Made by a program: the position numbers and the translations under genes. This document shows, one piece after another, positions 46,561 to 58,109 of a stretch of 64,000 bases of DNA (position 1 is the first letter of the stretch; every line of letters starts with the position of its first letter). The notes below the pieces were generated by a model, which made no database searches, was not told where the DNA came from, and was given only the letters and a program-made list of their open reading frames with translations. Source of the stretch: Chenopodium formosanum (taxonomy: Eukaryota > Streptophyta > Magnoliopsida > Caryophyllales > Amaranthaceae). Location of the stretch: the NCBI GenBank assembly GCA_024500155.1, contig CM044874.1, forward strand, positions 46,040,384-46,104,383. The letters are read 5' to 3'.

Positions 46561-48243
46561 CTAAAAACAAAAGAAAATGAAAGCAATAAAACACGGGTTA
46601 CTTCCTGCAAAGGCTTGTTTAACGTCCAAGCGAGACCGCTCTAGGAAATAATAATTCAACGCACGCAAGAGCTTGTCAAATGCACTACTACACATTTCAT
46701 GGGGGTGTAAATAGGCAAATGACGGAATAAGAACATGCAACAAAATCATTGCACGCAAGTAAAGAGGGAGATGCCAAAAGAAAGAAGAAGAAGGATCAAA
46801 AGGAAACTCAAGAAAGTAAGAAGTAGAAGAAGGAAAAGAATAATGGAAAGAAAAGGAAAAAGGCAAATCCTCATCACATAATTTTTGGTTGACAAAATTC
46901 CTCTCTTCCTCAATAATGATGGAATGAGGGACATGAAAATCATCCATAGAGGGCGGCTTCCCAATAGGCTATTTGAGATAGGAAGGGAGAGAAGTAGGGT
47001 AAGGAAGGATGTGGTCGAACCTTAGAGAAAAAGGGGTATGAGAAACGGGAAAAGGGGTAGCTACTCCCTCACCACAAGGTCTCATATAGCCAATGAGGGC
47101 ATGAAAATCAATCATAGCATCCTCAAATGATGGACACTCATGATCTACACCTCCCTCAAGCTCAAAAACTCCAAGGGAGTCAACCTTATCCTCCTTTTCA
47201 CCACAATAGACAACCTTTCCTTCAACTATCTCAAAACCCAAGGTCCCAAAATCGTGCAGGAATGGAGGTAGATTCATCTCAAACTCATCTAAGTCCTAAG
47301 AAGCGTTCTCGATGAAATCATCCAATAATCTATAAGTCCACATATGACTCTCGAAAAATATGTGGGACATTACCTCAAAAGAGACTATATACTCATAGAT
47401 TGAAGGGTCACAAGCATACACTTGAGACCCATCAAGATGGGAAGAAGGATTAGGATTTTCAAAATCAAAACTCTTTTCATTTTCAACTCCTTCACCATCA
47501 CTCGAATGCTCTCCAATGGGATCCTCACTCATATGGGGAAGATAAGAAGAAGGAAGGGCATTTTCTTGAGAGTTGGCTAGTTGGAGAATTTAGCTCTCAA
47601 GCATCTTCATTCTAGCTTCCGTCTCCCTATTCTCAACTTCCCTCATCTCGTTATAATTCTCCATCATCTCCATTATCTTCATTATCTTCTCTTCCTTCAA
47701 ATTTTCCATAGAATTACCCTCATAAAAGGACTCATTAGAAGCATAAGGGAAATCATTTGAAGCCATGTAAGAACAAGAAGATGAGGAGGGAGGATTATTC
47801 ACATTATAAACATGAGCATCATCATATTGGGGAGAGGGGGCATAATAAAGCAAATGAGATTCAACCTCAACAATAGGAGATAGAGAGTTGAAATCACTTG
47901 TACTAGGTTCACAAATAGGATCACAAGACAAATAATGGGGATGCATGCCACTAGTAAAACTATTATTACATTGAGAATCAAAATTAGCAACATTACATGC
48001 CCTATTGCGTACTTCCTTAGCAAACCGTATAAAAAAGCTCCTAGCACTATGAACCGATAATGCTTGAAATTCGCCATTAAACCTACTTTCAACTTCATAT
48101 CTCGTTTGTTCATTCATGCCATAGTAACAAATCTCACAAGCTTCACAAGGATTACAACCATTATAGTTCAAAAACCCCATAAGTCTATGGAAGTAGACAT
48201 AAAAAGGCTCATCATCATATTGAAGAAAAGAAAAATGTGCCAT
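46561..48243 (-). pseudogene. B3 gag-like protein frame, about 560 codons, three stops
   Basis: One minus-strand frame from ATG 48243 (MAHFSFLQYDDEPFYVYFHR) to the stop at 46561. It is interrupted only by stops near 47589, 47293 and 46968. At each place B1 has a sense codon (Gln, Trp and Glu), and where B1 has stops B3 has Tyr and Gln. There is no frameshift between the two copies over the whole length. Residue landmarks match B1: CEICYYGMNEQTRYEVE near the N-terminus, a coiled-coil-like KIMEMMENYNEMREVE, and C-terminal DKLLRALNYYFLE. B3 has a few extra codons near 46740. Role inferred as gag-like only. Confidence 0.78.
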
Positions 48244-48340
48244 TTTTCAAAAACAAAACAAAGAAAACAAAAACAAATCAAAAGAAAATATATACAATGG
48301 ACTAGTCTCAATAACATAACATGACGGTAATGGAAGCCGC

Positions 48341-48358
48341 TCCCCGTCAACGGCGCCA
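48341..48358 (-). other. Primer binding site of B3
   Basis: On the minus strand TGGCGCCGTTGACGGGGA, one base from the tRNA-Asp complement. It lies three bases inside the LTR edge. Confidence 0.9.
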
Positions 48359-48361
48359 ATT

Positions 48362-50898
48362 TGACAAGGGAATAAACACGTCGTCAATTGTCTATCCCTA
48401 GATCAAATACAATTTATACAACCTAAAAAAACCTAATAAGAGTATAAGGCAAGCATAGGGGTCGAACCACAGAGAACGGATAAACACCACCAAATGCTAT
48501 CGACAATTAAGCTAGTCTTGAATAGGGGATAAATAAACTAAAGTCTAAAGATGCTAAAACAAGAAATAAAACATTAAGGCACTAAGGGAAATGGGTAGGT
48601 GAAGTTAACGCTTGATCATGCAATAATAAAGTAGCATATCAATGGTAAACTAAACATGCATGAATATCGAAGTAAAGGGTCCAATCTAGCCGCCTTCCGG
48701 GGTCAATTGGCTTCTCCTAACGTAGCCTCTATGTTTCCACATTAGAGCCATATACTAGGAGGTACTATTAAATAACAATCGATAGTAATGAATCTCAACT
48801 AAGTCAACTTCCGTTACTTGTTAGTAAAGACTCATCTTTGATCAACTAACAATGTGCACTTGCAAGAAAGACCAAAGAATATCAAGCATGCAAAGACTTT
48901 AATCACCGTTAACATAACCTCAACATTAAAAGCATGAACAATTAGCAACTACACTATCCCCACACCCTTGGCTAGGTGACTACTCACAAATCATGTTGAA
49001 AACAATATCAATCATCAAATCAATAAGCATCAACATGATTAATAAGCAAAGAAGAAAAATAAAAGCAAATAAGCAAAATAAAAAACAAAGGTAAAGAGAA
49101 AGAGTAAGAGATTGCTCATTAATTGAAGATGAAGATCTAAAAAGGATCGAACAAGCTCCTTCTTCAAGATCCAAGTTCATTAATGAAGAAAACCACACTT
49201 TCTCTCTCTACCAATGAAGACTAATCCTAACCTAACCTAAAACTAATTAGAGAGTAGAATAGATAGTTATTGAATGTATCCCCCTTGTTTTCCCCCAAAA
49301 TTGGGTAAATATACCAACTTAATAAAACTAGAAAAAATAGAAAAAGAAAATAAAATAAAATAAATTAAAAAGGAAAAGTAAAAAAAATCAGAAACTAAAA
49401 TAAAAATAAAAATAAAAGAAAGGAAATAAGAAAAGGGAAAAGAAAAAGAAAATAAAAATAAAATAAACCCACAGATCCCCACCAAAAACAATCAGCCCCT
49501 ATTTCCCCTTCGTCTTCGAAATTGGCTGCTTCAATATCAACACCACCGTTCATCAATAATCATCATTGAATCACCACCATCGATCATAATCAATGCTCCA
49601 AATTAATGGATATCAACACCAATTGCATCATCATCGTCATTATTAGACTGGTTGGTCTTCATTAATAACCACGTGTGAAGCTCGTTGAGTGGTTCGATCG
49701 AACCGATGGTTGGTTCGACCGAACTACTGGGTTGGTTCGGTCAAACCATGGGTGTTTTCGACCACTCCTCTTCGGATAACAAAACCCCCAAAGTCTCTGA
49801 CTCGACGTTCGGCCAAACACTCATTGGTTTGCTCGAACTTGATTAATTTGTGATTTGCTCTGATTTTTGGGTCGATTAGGGGGGTTGAACTGCTTAATTT
49901 TTTCTGGTTGTTGACGGTTGTGCAAATTGGTGGTGGAAAATGTTGTGGGTTTGTGGCTTATTGTCGTGGAAGGAGGAGGTGATAATTGGGTTGTTGTTGC
50001 GGCTGTGTGTGAAGGTGGTGGTTGGTGCTGGTGTGTGTGGTGTTTGCGGGATAGCTGTAAATTAGCCATTGAAGGTTGGACTGGTGGTGAGTGGTGTTGT
50101 TAGTTGTAAGGCTGGTATGCGTGGGTGAAGGAGAGGGAGCAGGGGATGTCGATTGGTTTTGGTAGGGCTGACGTGTGTGTCAATTTGGATGGCTAAAGGT
50201 GGAGATGTGTGTGTGATTGTTACGGCTGTTGTGTGGTGGTGTTGGTGGCAGCAGCTGGTGGTTGAAATTGGTGGTGGGTTGCTGAGGCTGGTGCGTGGAT
50301 TTGTGGCAAGGTTTTGGTGTGGCTGGTGGGGTGTTGTGTGCGTGAGGGAGCAGGGGAGATGGAGGTGCTGTTGTGGTGGAGGATAAGGGGAATAGAGTGG
50401 AAGAGTATGGTGAAGGATAAGGGGCTGCAGGTTGGTTCTTGCAGCAGTGGAGCTGGCAGCATGCTCATGAAATGGGGCTTGGCGTTTGACTCAAATTGAA
50501 ACCTGAACTCCTACACACAAAACTGAGAAAGGATTTGGACAAAGAAAAAGAATAAAATAAAATAAAAATAAATAAAGGACGAAATAAAACAAAACCAAGA
50601 CAAATAAAATAAAATAAATAAAATAGAAATAAATAAAATGAAATAGAAAATAAGAGACATAAAACTAAACTAATAAAAATAAAACAAAAACTATACAAGC
50701 AAATAAAGTAAAATAAAATACGAAAATAGACTAAAACTAATAAAATAAAGAAACTAAACCAAAACACTCCAAAATTACCAAAATAAATTAGAAACTTTAT
50801 TAAAAAGAAAACAAGAGAATAAAAGGAAAATAAGGGAAAATAAACACGGAAAAGACTCTAAAACTACTCCTTAGGAGTGACATAAGTGTCACTCGTCA
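48362..50898 (-). repeat. 5' LTR of B3
   Basis: About 2.54 kb, very similar to 39279-41824. Palindrome GGTTCGATCGAACC at 49691-49704. The outer edge reads GTGTCACTCGTCA, slightly decayed. Confidence 0.9.
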
Positions 50899-51498
50899 AT
50901 TTCTAGCAAATTAAAATAAAAAACTGGAAATGATCACTGTGTCACGGCAATAAATGCCGCGTCACGGAATCTAGTAATGTGACACGGTATAGTTTGTCGT
51001 GTCACGATTCCTAGGAAATAAGTCCAGTCAGCTTTTTTAGTCTTCCGTGTTAATTTGGTCCTCGCGTCCGTCATTTTGGTTACTGTTCACATGTCTAGAC
51101 GTACGATCATACCACGAGTCTTTTAACATCACTTAATCACTCATGAGTCAAGTATAGTCCTCACACTTTTTTTTTACTCTCGTCATATGCCATGTCGTTT
51201 ATGATCGTATACTAGGTTCATGCACCCCCATTTCCGTCCTAATAAAAGATAAGTGGATCGGTGTTATTCTCACCTATTTTCAAATGACTTTTTTTTCCCC
51301 TTCCTTTCCTAGCTTGAGCAATGTGTCAAATAATTAAGTGCAGTTGTTTTATTTCACAATAATTGGTCACGGAGCAGGGGTAGACTAATGCGGTTTGAGT
51401 CATTACCGCAACAATCTCTTATATCCAAGAGGCGTTTAAAGAGAACTTTGCCATCTCCGCGTCACTCATCACCTTCAAACTACTTTCTGTTTGTCCCG
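50899..51498 (+). other. Rest of the D 5' untranslated region
   Basis: Begins with the third tandem unit (ATTTCTAGCAAA) and palindrome words GTGTCACGGCAATAAATGCC and GTGACACGG at 50938-51010. After that there is unremarkable AT-rich DNA. A possible upstream extension of gag (from ATG 51388) is in frame. Confidence 0.6.
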
Positions 51499-52610
51499 AT
51501 GGCCACTAAGGAAGATATTGAGAACATTAACAAGTCCATTGAGACAATATCTAACATGTTACAAGAACTCACTACCAGAGTCAACACTATAGAGCAAAAC
51601 AATGTTACTGCGGCTGCAATGGACAAGATCAAAGAGCAAATGAGCAAGATTTATGAGGATTTCACCTATGTGGAATGGCCTCCCACTCCCTTGGATATGA
51701 AGGACAGACTACCTGAGAAGTTTTCCACTGCTGATATCCCCATGTTCAAGCCAACTGACAACCCAATGTTCCATTTAAAGGCGTTCTCTGCAACCATGGC
51801 TCTCAAGGGATTGGAAGTAACACTATTCCCTACGGTGTTCCCTATCACCTTAGAGCATGCTTGCCAACAATGGTTGTACTCTCTAGATGCAAAACACATT
51901 GCAACTTGGGATGATGTCACCGAAAGTTTCATGAATCGTTACAAGTGTAACATTCAAGCTAGAACTTCTTAACGTGAACTCTCCATTCTCAAACATAAAG
52001 AGAATGAAGGCTTCACCGCTTATCTGAACAGATGGAGGGAAACAGCTGCACTCTTGGTAGATCCTCCCAAATAAAAAAAGATGATTTGCCTCTTAATCCC
52101 AAATTTGACTCACAATTACATGCAACATCACAAATTTCTTCCTTTGAACAATTTTGAAGCTGTTTATGACATTGGCATCAATATCGAGGATGATCTAATA
52201 AAGACTGTCGGTAGTAAAAATAATAACACTGGGGAAAAAAGAAGAACGACCTTCCTTCTTCTTTGTCTAATAAGCACAAAAATACTACCAACAATATAAG
52301 GCAAATTAATCTCAATGAAGTATTAGCTCTTAATTCTCCATAGCCCAAGAAATGGAGAACCTACACTCCTTTAGGAATGACTTATGATGCGGCCTTTGAT
52401 CACCTTTACGGTCAAGGCTTGATCACATCAATTGGGCCATTTCCAGAGCCTAAACCTGATGAAAGGAGCGCCAAGTGGAACCCTAACGCCCATTGCAAGT
52501 TCCATCAACGAAGGGGTCACTCTACCGAATAATGCTAGAATTTGAAGGACGATATTCAAGATCTTGTTGATGCCAACAAACTTCCAGTCCCTACAAGCGG
52601 CAAGAAATGA
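51499..52610 (+). pseudogene. Gag of element D (Tat/Ogre type), decayed
   Basis: Start taken at ATG 51499 (MATKEDIENINKSIE); an in-frame ATG at 51388 would add 37 residues. A coiled-coil-like N-terminus leads into the gag core (ACQQWLYSLDAKHIATWDDV, FMNRYKC, then FTAYLNRWRETAALLVDPP). The first stop, 51970, interrupts the core. After a frame change near 52270 the C-terminal part reads YTPLGMTYDAAFDHLYGQGL and the His/Cys motif CKFHQRRGHSTE, where a stop precedes the last Cys. The frame ends at 52608. No protease or RT follows. This is the only protein of D, so mobility would need an autonomous partner. Confidence 0.82.
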
Positions 52611-53799
52611 TAAGCAACAATGAAGACAAGCTCGTGGAAATCCCTTCGTTGAGGATTTCATGATTTTTTGGAATTTTATTTTCTTGTTTTTTTCCCTTTC
52701 AAGTCTAGCATAGATTTCCTATTCTGAGTTTTGTGTTTTGTTCACCTCTATTCCGTTAATAAATTGAGCAATTTCCTTTACATCTCGATCATAGAATTTT
52801 TCATTCACTCATTCTAAAAAAAAAAATCAATTACCAAACTAAACATAATGTACACCAATGACTTGAGGCACCTTTGCAACCCTGTCATTCCCTGTTAACC
52901 GTCCAATCACATTCCATTTCTTCATTAACCATTTTGATCCTCGTCTAACGTTTGGCCTTCATTTCTTCAACCCACATTCACTTAACCTTGGGATTGAAAG
53001 ATGTGTAATTTGTATAACATTCAAAAAGAAAGTAAAATAAAAGCATCAAAGTAACAATAAAACAATGTCTAAAGGCAAGTGTTCCAATGTCTTTGATACG
53101 AACACGTCTCGAATTGCGTCTCTTATTGAGTGGTTGGTACCGTGCTTGAGAAACATGAATGCTAAGTGAGTGATGGACCGCATGATCTGAGATTGGCTGC
53201 ATTGATTCAAAAGACTGAAAAACAAATGAAAAGCGGAAAAAAATAATAAAAAAAAATAAACTTCCAAAATAAAAAATTTTCAAATTCACAATTACACATT
53301 TTTGGGATGTTCTCGGGTCTTGAGCCTTGTACCTTTTTCTTCTTTAAACCATCAACTTAACCATATTACAACCCTTGAAAGACCTCTTTGAGGAGTACAT
53401 ACACTTGTGCAAAGTTTGTCTAGAGCTACATTCGGCCTGATTCCTAATGGATGCGTAGGCAACCTCACATCAAGGTGCGGCCATGTTCATATTCACATTC
53501 ATATGCTTGATTGAGTCAAAGAATATCCAATTCTTACCCCTACCCATTAAGAGCTAGACTTGGGGGCATGAACCCACATCATTTAGCCTACTTAACCTAA
53601 AGAGTCTCATCTTTGGCTCTTCTCATATATATTTCCATCACCATAGCCTTTACAGCCAACCTTAGTATCACATTCAAACACTTCACTCACACATCCATAT
53701 CTATATCCATATCCATAAAATCTTTCCCTTTAAGAACTCTTTTCCATGAAATCTTTTATCCCCATTGTGCATGTTTCATCATCTTTCAAAACAACATTC
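52611..53799 (+). other. D 3' untranslated region, unique part
   Basis: 1.2 kb without recognisable protein or repeat structure. Pol should begin here in an autonomous relative. Confidence 0.6.
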
Positions 53800-55128
53800 A
53801 TTAGAAGAAATATTGTATACTTGCTTAGCTTCCTGACCTGAGCTATATTCATTATTTCATGCATCGCATATCGTGCTTAGCTCCTTGACCTAAGAAACAT
53901 TCATTATGCAATACGCAATAATCACTTCATCTATATACGTGCTTAGCTTCCGGACCAAAGTGACGTTCAAGATCGCTTCTTTACACCATATATGTTGCTT
54001 AGCTCCATGACCTAAGTTCATTCATATATCGATCCTGAGCTAACAACATGCATCATGCATACATTATTTTCAAGATAAGCAAATTCAATCCATGCGATTT
54101 ATTTTATCTTGCTCAACGAGGAAGTTCAAAACTTCTTTCCTTTTCTTTTGGAGAAGATCAAAAACTTTTTAAAAATCTTTTATCGAGGGATGTTCAAAAA
54201 TAAAAGTTCAGTTTTCACGTCGTTCTTTTTCGGGATAAAGTCGTTACCCTCCACTTATCTCATGACAAAAATGACGGAAAATTTTTGCTTTTGCATTTTC
54301 GATTGATTGTGTCTGCACTCACACACCATATACACACACAACCACAAGTCATACACATGTCATGTCATATCAAGTCAAAGCTTTGTCAAGTCAATTATAG
54401 TCTATACGAGTCCCTTGGCAAATTTTATTTTACAGATCTCAATTACAGCACACGTCCGGGGACAAGCGGACCATCTATAGCCCACGTTCGGGGACAAGCG
54501 GACAATCTATAGACCACGTTCGGGGACAAGTGAACCATTTACAGCCCACGTCCAGGGACAAGCGAACCATCTAATGCCCACGTTCGGGGACAAGCGAACC
54601 ATTTACAGCCCACGTTCGAGGACAAGCGAACAAACTACAACCTACGTTCAGGGACAAGCGAACCAACTACAACCCACATTCGGGGACAATCGAACCACCA
54701 TTATTTCACGACGCAAGGTTCTCAATACACAGAGATTTGCAATCTCATAATCTGTCGACTTTCCTCAAGCATGGAAAGCATTATCCAATGGATTTCTTCA
54801 AGCATAGAAAGCTGCCAAAATCATCTATCGACTTTCCTCTAGCACGGAAAGTATTATCGATGGGTTTCTTCAAGCATAGAAAACCGCCAAATTCCTTTGT
54901 CTGCTTTCCTCAACCATGGAAAGTATTTTCGGTTGGTTTCTTCAAGCATAGAAAAATACCAAATTCATATGTCGACTTTCCTCAAGCATGGAAAGTATGA
55001 TCCGGTAGGTTTCTTCAAGCTTAGAAAGCTACCAAAATCATCAGTCGGCTTTCCTCAAGCATGAAAAGCATTTCAACAAACGTCAATCGGTGGATTCCTT
55101 CAAGCATAGGAAGCTACCAAACTCATTT
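53800..55128 (+). repeat. Three tandem repeat arrays in the D 3' region
   Basis: Array 1: about four units of 55-75 bases with TGCTTAGCTTCCTGACCTGAG-like words at 53820-54030. Array 2: eight units of exactly 32 bases, core CCACGTTCGGGGACAAGCGA, at 54447-54702. Array 3: about five units of 72-74 bases with CTTTCCTCAAGCATGGAAAG and TTCTTCAAGCATAGAAA at 54757-55128. Such arrays next to the 3' LTR are typical of Tat/Ogre elements and can seed satellites. Confidence 0.88.
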
Positions 55129-55314
55129 GTCACCGATAAACTGGTGTCAGATAAGCATTCTATCCTTTTACTCTTTTATCTGTAGAACAAACATTTTTCT
55201 GCAGGTATCAGCGTATACAAAGTGATTTAGAGTTGATGAACATCTTAAAACATTTTGTCCTTATTGACTTCTTTGACTATCGTTTTCGAAACTGACGTTT
55301 CTACAAACTTAGTC

Positions 55315-55328
55315 AAAGTGGGGGCTTC
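55315..55328 (+). other. Polypurine tract of D
   Basis: AAAGTGGGGGCTTC directly before the 3' LTR, matching the tract of E at 1593-1606. Confidence 0.85.
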
Positions 55329-57420
55329 TTTAGACACCTAAAAATGTCTCCCCAAAACAAAACCCGATGATGAACACCTTTCACCGCCATTATTTGTCGG
55401 GTTGAGTATTTAATCTTTGGAGTGCTTAATTCATGTTCTATCCAATATATTTCTTAAACCAATCCAATTTCTAGCTCATTTCCCTAAACCATAACCTATT
55501 TTCCACTTTCGTATCCACATCACAATACCGAGATGAAATGATTTTAACGCTATATATTTTTGATCCAATAATTATTTGGTTGGATATCACTTTTAATAAG
55601 CTTTCCAACCATATATCATAAGCCCAATTTCCAGCTATAACGAAAAAGATATGAGCAAAACACTAAACGCGGCCTATAACCGACACCCTTCCACTAATAC
55701 GACCATATATTAAAATATACATATGATTTTGAACTGATTTTCATTGGGTTGAAAAGAAGACTTGATAATATTTCCAATTATATATTATATGCTTTATTCT
55801 AATTTACGGATCAAAAGTTATCGAACTTTTAAAAACGTGTAAAAAACTGGAATTATCGCGCACATTGCAAAAGCACCGTGTCACGGCGCCTGATGACGTG
55901 GAATGGTGCCTTGTGCTGTGACACTGTACTGTACATCGTGTCACGGTGCTATTTTTGAAGCTTTTCGCGTCAAATTCAACCGTGGCACGGTACCTGCTGT
56001 CATGACACGATATTTCTCATCGTGTCACGGTGCTTTTTCCTTGTAATTTCCGCGTTTTCTTATAATGTGACACGGTGTAATGTACCGTTCCAAGGTGGAT
56101 TCTACTGTCTCACGGTACGTGTGTCGTGTCACGGAATTTTCTAGTGTCTTTTCCGTGTAAACCCTTCACGCGTTTTCACTTCCCGTAGGTTAAATATGTC
56201 CCGCGTCACTGCAGTTTTCCCCGCGTCACGGGATTTTCCCCCGTCTGACGGTGCCTTCCCTCGTCTAACGGAGCCTGTAACTGTGTTACGTTGTTCTCTA
56301 CCGTGTCGCGGTGTTAATTTTTATGGTTTTTTTTTTTATCTTTCTATGGTTTTGTGTGTTCCCTCTACTCATTTTACTTATAAATACCCCCCTCCTTTCT
56401 GCTGTTCAGGGAATCAAATCATTCTCTCTTCCTCTCTTTTAGACCAAAAAACATTCTCTATTCTCTCTCTCTTTTTCTAAGCCTTAAAACTATATTCCTA
56501 ATTACACCATTTTACCTTAAGCACTCCAAGGAGTCCATACAACACCCGAAGTTCAATACTTTGGCGTGAAATTAACGGTATAATTGACTAAGAGTTTGGA
56601 CCAAATCAACTCTACTTTTGATTTAATTTAATTTGATTTAAATTTTTTTATTGAAGTTACAACAATTTATTCATGATGTAGCAATTTAAAGGAATGAACG
56701 GAATGTGAGTAATTAATTAATTTAACTACTCTTATTTTATTTTAATCTTGCTAGTATCATGACTAGGGTTATTATTATTATTTGATTTGACTAACGTTAT
56801 TATTGTTAAACTGCTTCCAATATTAATGTTTATTCTATTATATTTATTGACCACCATATTGCATGTTTAAATGGAATATGTAATTGAAAATCACGCCTAA
56901 TAAGTTAATTTGACGACCGATTTAGGTTTCTTTTTAATCTTGTTATTAAATCAAGTGATCACTAATATTTTAGAATTATATGTTGCATTAATATTCAACC
57001 AATTTAGCCTAATAATAATTTGGAGCAAATTGAATATTTTGTTTGTATGGCTTTGAGATCGCAGGAATCACTTTTCACAATAAGAATCGAGTAGAGGCCA
57101 ATACAGGCGAATGTGACTTCATAACTCACTTCAAACCATCATCCCCGATCCTCCTTTCGTGGTTTCGAACCATATGAAGTTAGTAATCTCATGGGTTATG
57201 AATGGGGTGTTACCTTCACGGGTCAATCGTTGTTGCCTTCGTTGTCCCTTATTCGTGGTTGCCTTTTATGATCCGTGAATGGTTTACAAGTCCTTACAAA
57301 ACTTGTTGGCAGCTCCCTACTTTCCTTGTCCCTAATTGTATATGTCGATTCCCACTTCCTATGAGTTCCAAGCATATTAACATATGCTTTAACGTAGGCA
57401 CACTTCGAGCGACGCCTACA
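55329..57420 (+). repeat. 3' LTR of D
   Basis: About 2.09 kb, starting TTTAGACACC (first G changed to T) and ending CGACGCCTACA. It has a longer palindrome array (55874-56312) than the 5' LTR and an intact TATAAATA at 56379-56386 before CCCCCC. Confidence 0.88.
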
Positions 57421-57808
57421 AGTGGCCGTCGTCTGGTAAAGAGGAGAGTGAATGGGAGGAGCTTGGACATGCAAGGTTGAGAGAAGAGCTAGAGAGTGAA
57501 TGAGAAGTGAGGGAAAGAGTGGAATAATTCACCAAAAATTCGACTAAGGCAAGGGAAAAATTTGATTCCGCTTTTTTTAAAAAAAAAATTGGCAAGCGGT
57601 TTGGGGTTGAACTGCTTGCCATTATAATAAATGACAAGTGCTTCAACCCCAAACCGCTCGTCATTTGTTATAATGACAAGCGATTCGCGTCAAAACCGCT
57701 TGCCAATCAATGTTAGAGGTTTTTTTATAACAAAATTGGCTAAATGGCAAGCGGATTTTTAAAACCGCTTCCCATTTGGGGCTTCCCATTACTTATTTTC
57801 TATTAGTG
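57421..57808 (+). mobile_element. 3' end fragment of a CACTA-type transposon
   Basis: Repeated GGCAAGCGGTTT-type words in both orientations at 57590-57775 end in TTTTCTATTAGTG, a CACTA-type terminus. AGCGGTTTGGGGTTGAA and TTCAACCCCAAACCGCT form perfect 17-base arms of a hairpin (about 57595-57660). No transposase is present, and the left part is lost where D inserted. Confidence 0.6.
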
Positions 57809-58109
57809 TAGTGTTCTTGGTTTTTCTTTTAAAAAAAAGAAAGTAATGATTTTCAATTGAAAGGGTATAGGAGGAAAATCAAAATGTTGTAATTAGAATG
57901 ATTTGAAAGGCCCAAAAAAAAAGTATTGCATTACAAAGTACTGAACGATTTCCCTAAAACTTGCTTAGAAATTAAATAATTTCATATTTGTGTTGGTTTT
58001 AAAATTAATTCTCACCATAATATCCATGTAGGATTTGTGAAAGCTTTGTATTTTTTTTTTTTAATTTTGGTTTATTGCAGAACCGATAATGGTGATAGCG
58101 GTTCTATAC
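57809..58109. other. AT-rich sequence between two CACTA remnants
   Basis: I see no gene or repeat structure here beyond short A and T runs. Confidence 0.4.

Larger units (their letters stand above)
39279..50898 (-). mobile_element. B3: complete minus-strand Athila-like element, itself split by B4
   Basis: LTRs at 39279-41824 (3') and 48362-50898 (5'), primer site at 48341-48358, polypurine tract at about 41825-41838. Flanks ATTTA and ATTTC differ at one base. The insertion is inside the tandem units of the D 5' region. Gag-like frame at 46561-48243; no pol. Internal DNA is cut by the plus-strand solo LTR B4. Confidence 0.92.
36343..57420 (+). mobile_element. D: non-autonomous, gag-only Ogre-like retrotransposon, split by B3
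   Basis: LTRs at 36343-38279 and 55329-57420 share the start TGTAGACACCTAAAAATGTC (second copy TTTAG...) and the CGACGCCTACA end. A Tat/Ogre-type primer site follows the first LTR and a polypurine tract precedes the second. Flanks GGTGG and AGTGG suggest a target duplication with one change. Without B3 (39279-50898) the element is about 9.5 kb. It encodes a decayed gag and no protease, RT or integrase. Confidence 0.88.

Noticed and set aside
54447..54702. Regular 32-base repeats that resemble a CRISPR array
   Set aside because: There are no unique spacers: units are contiguous. They lie in the 3' region of a plant retroelement.
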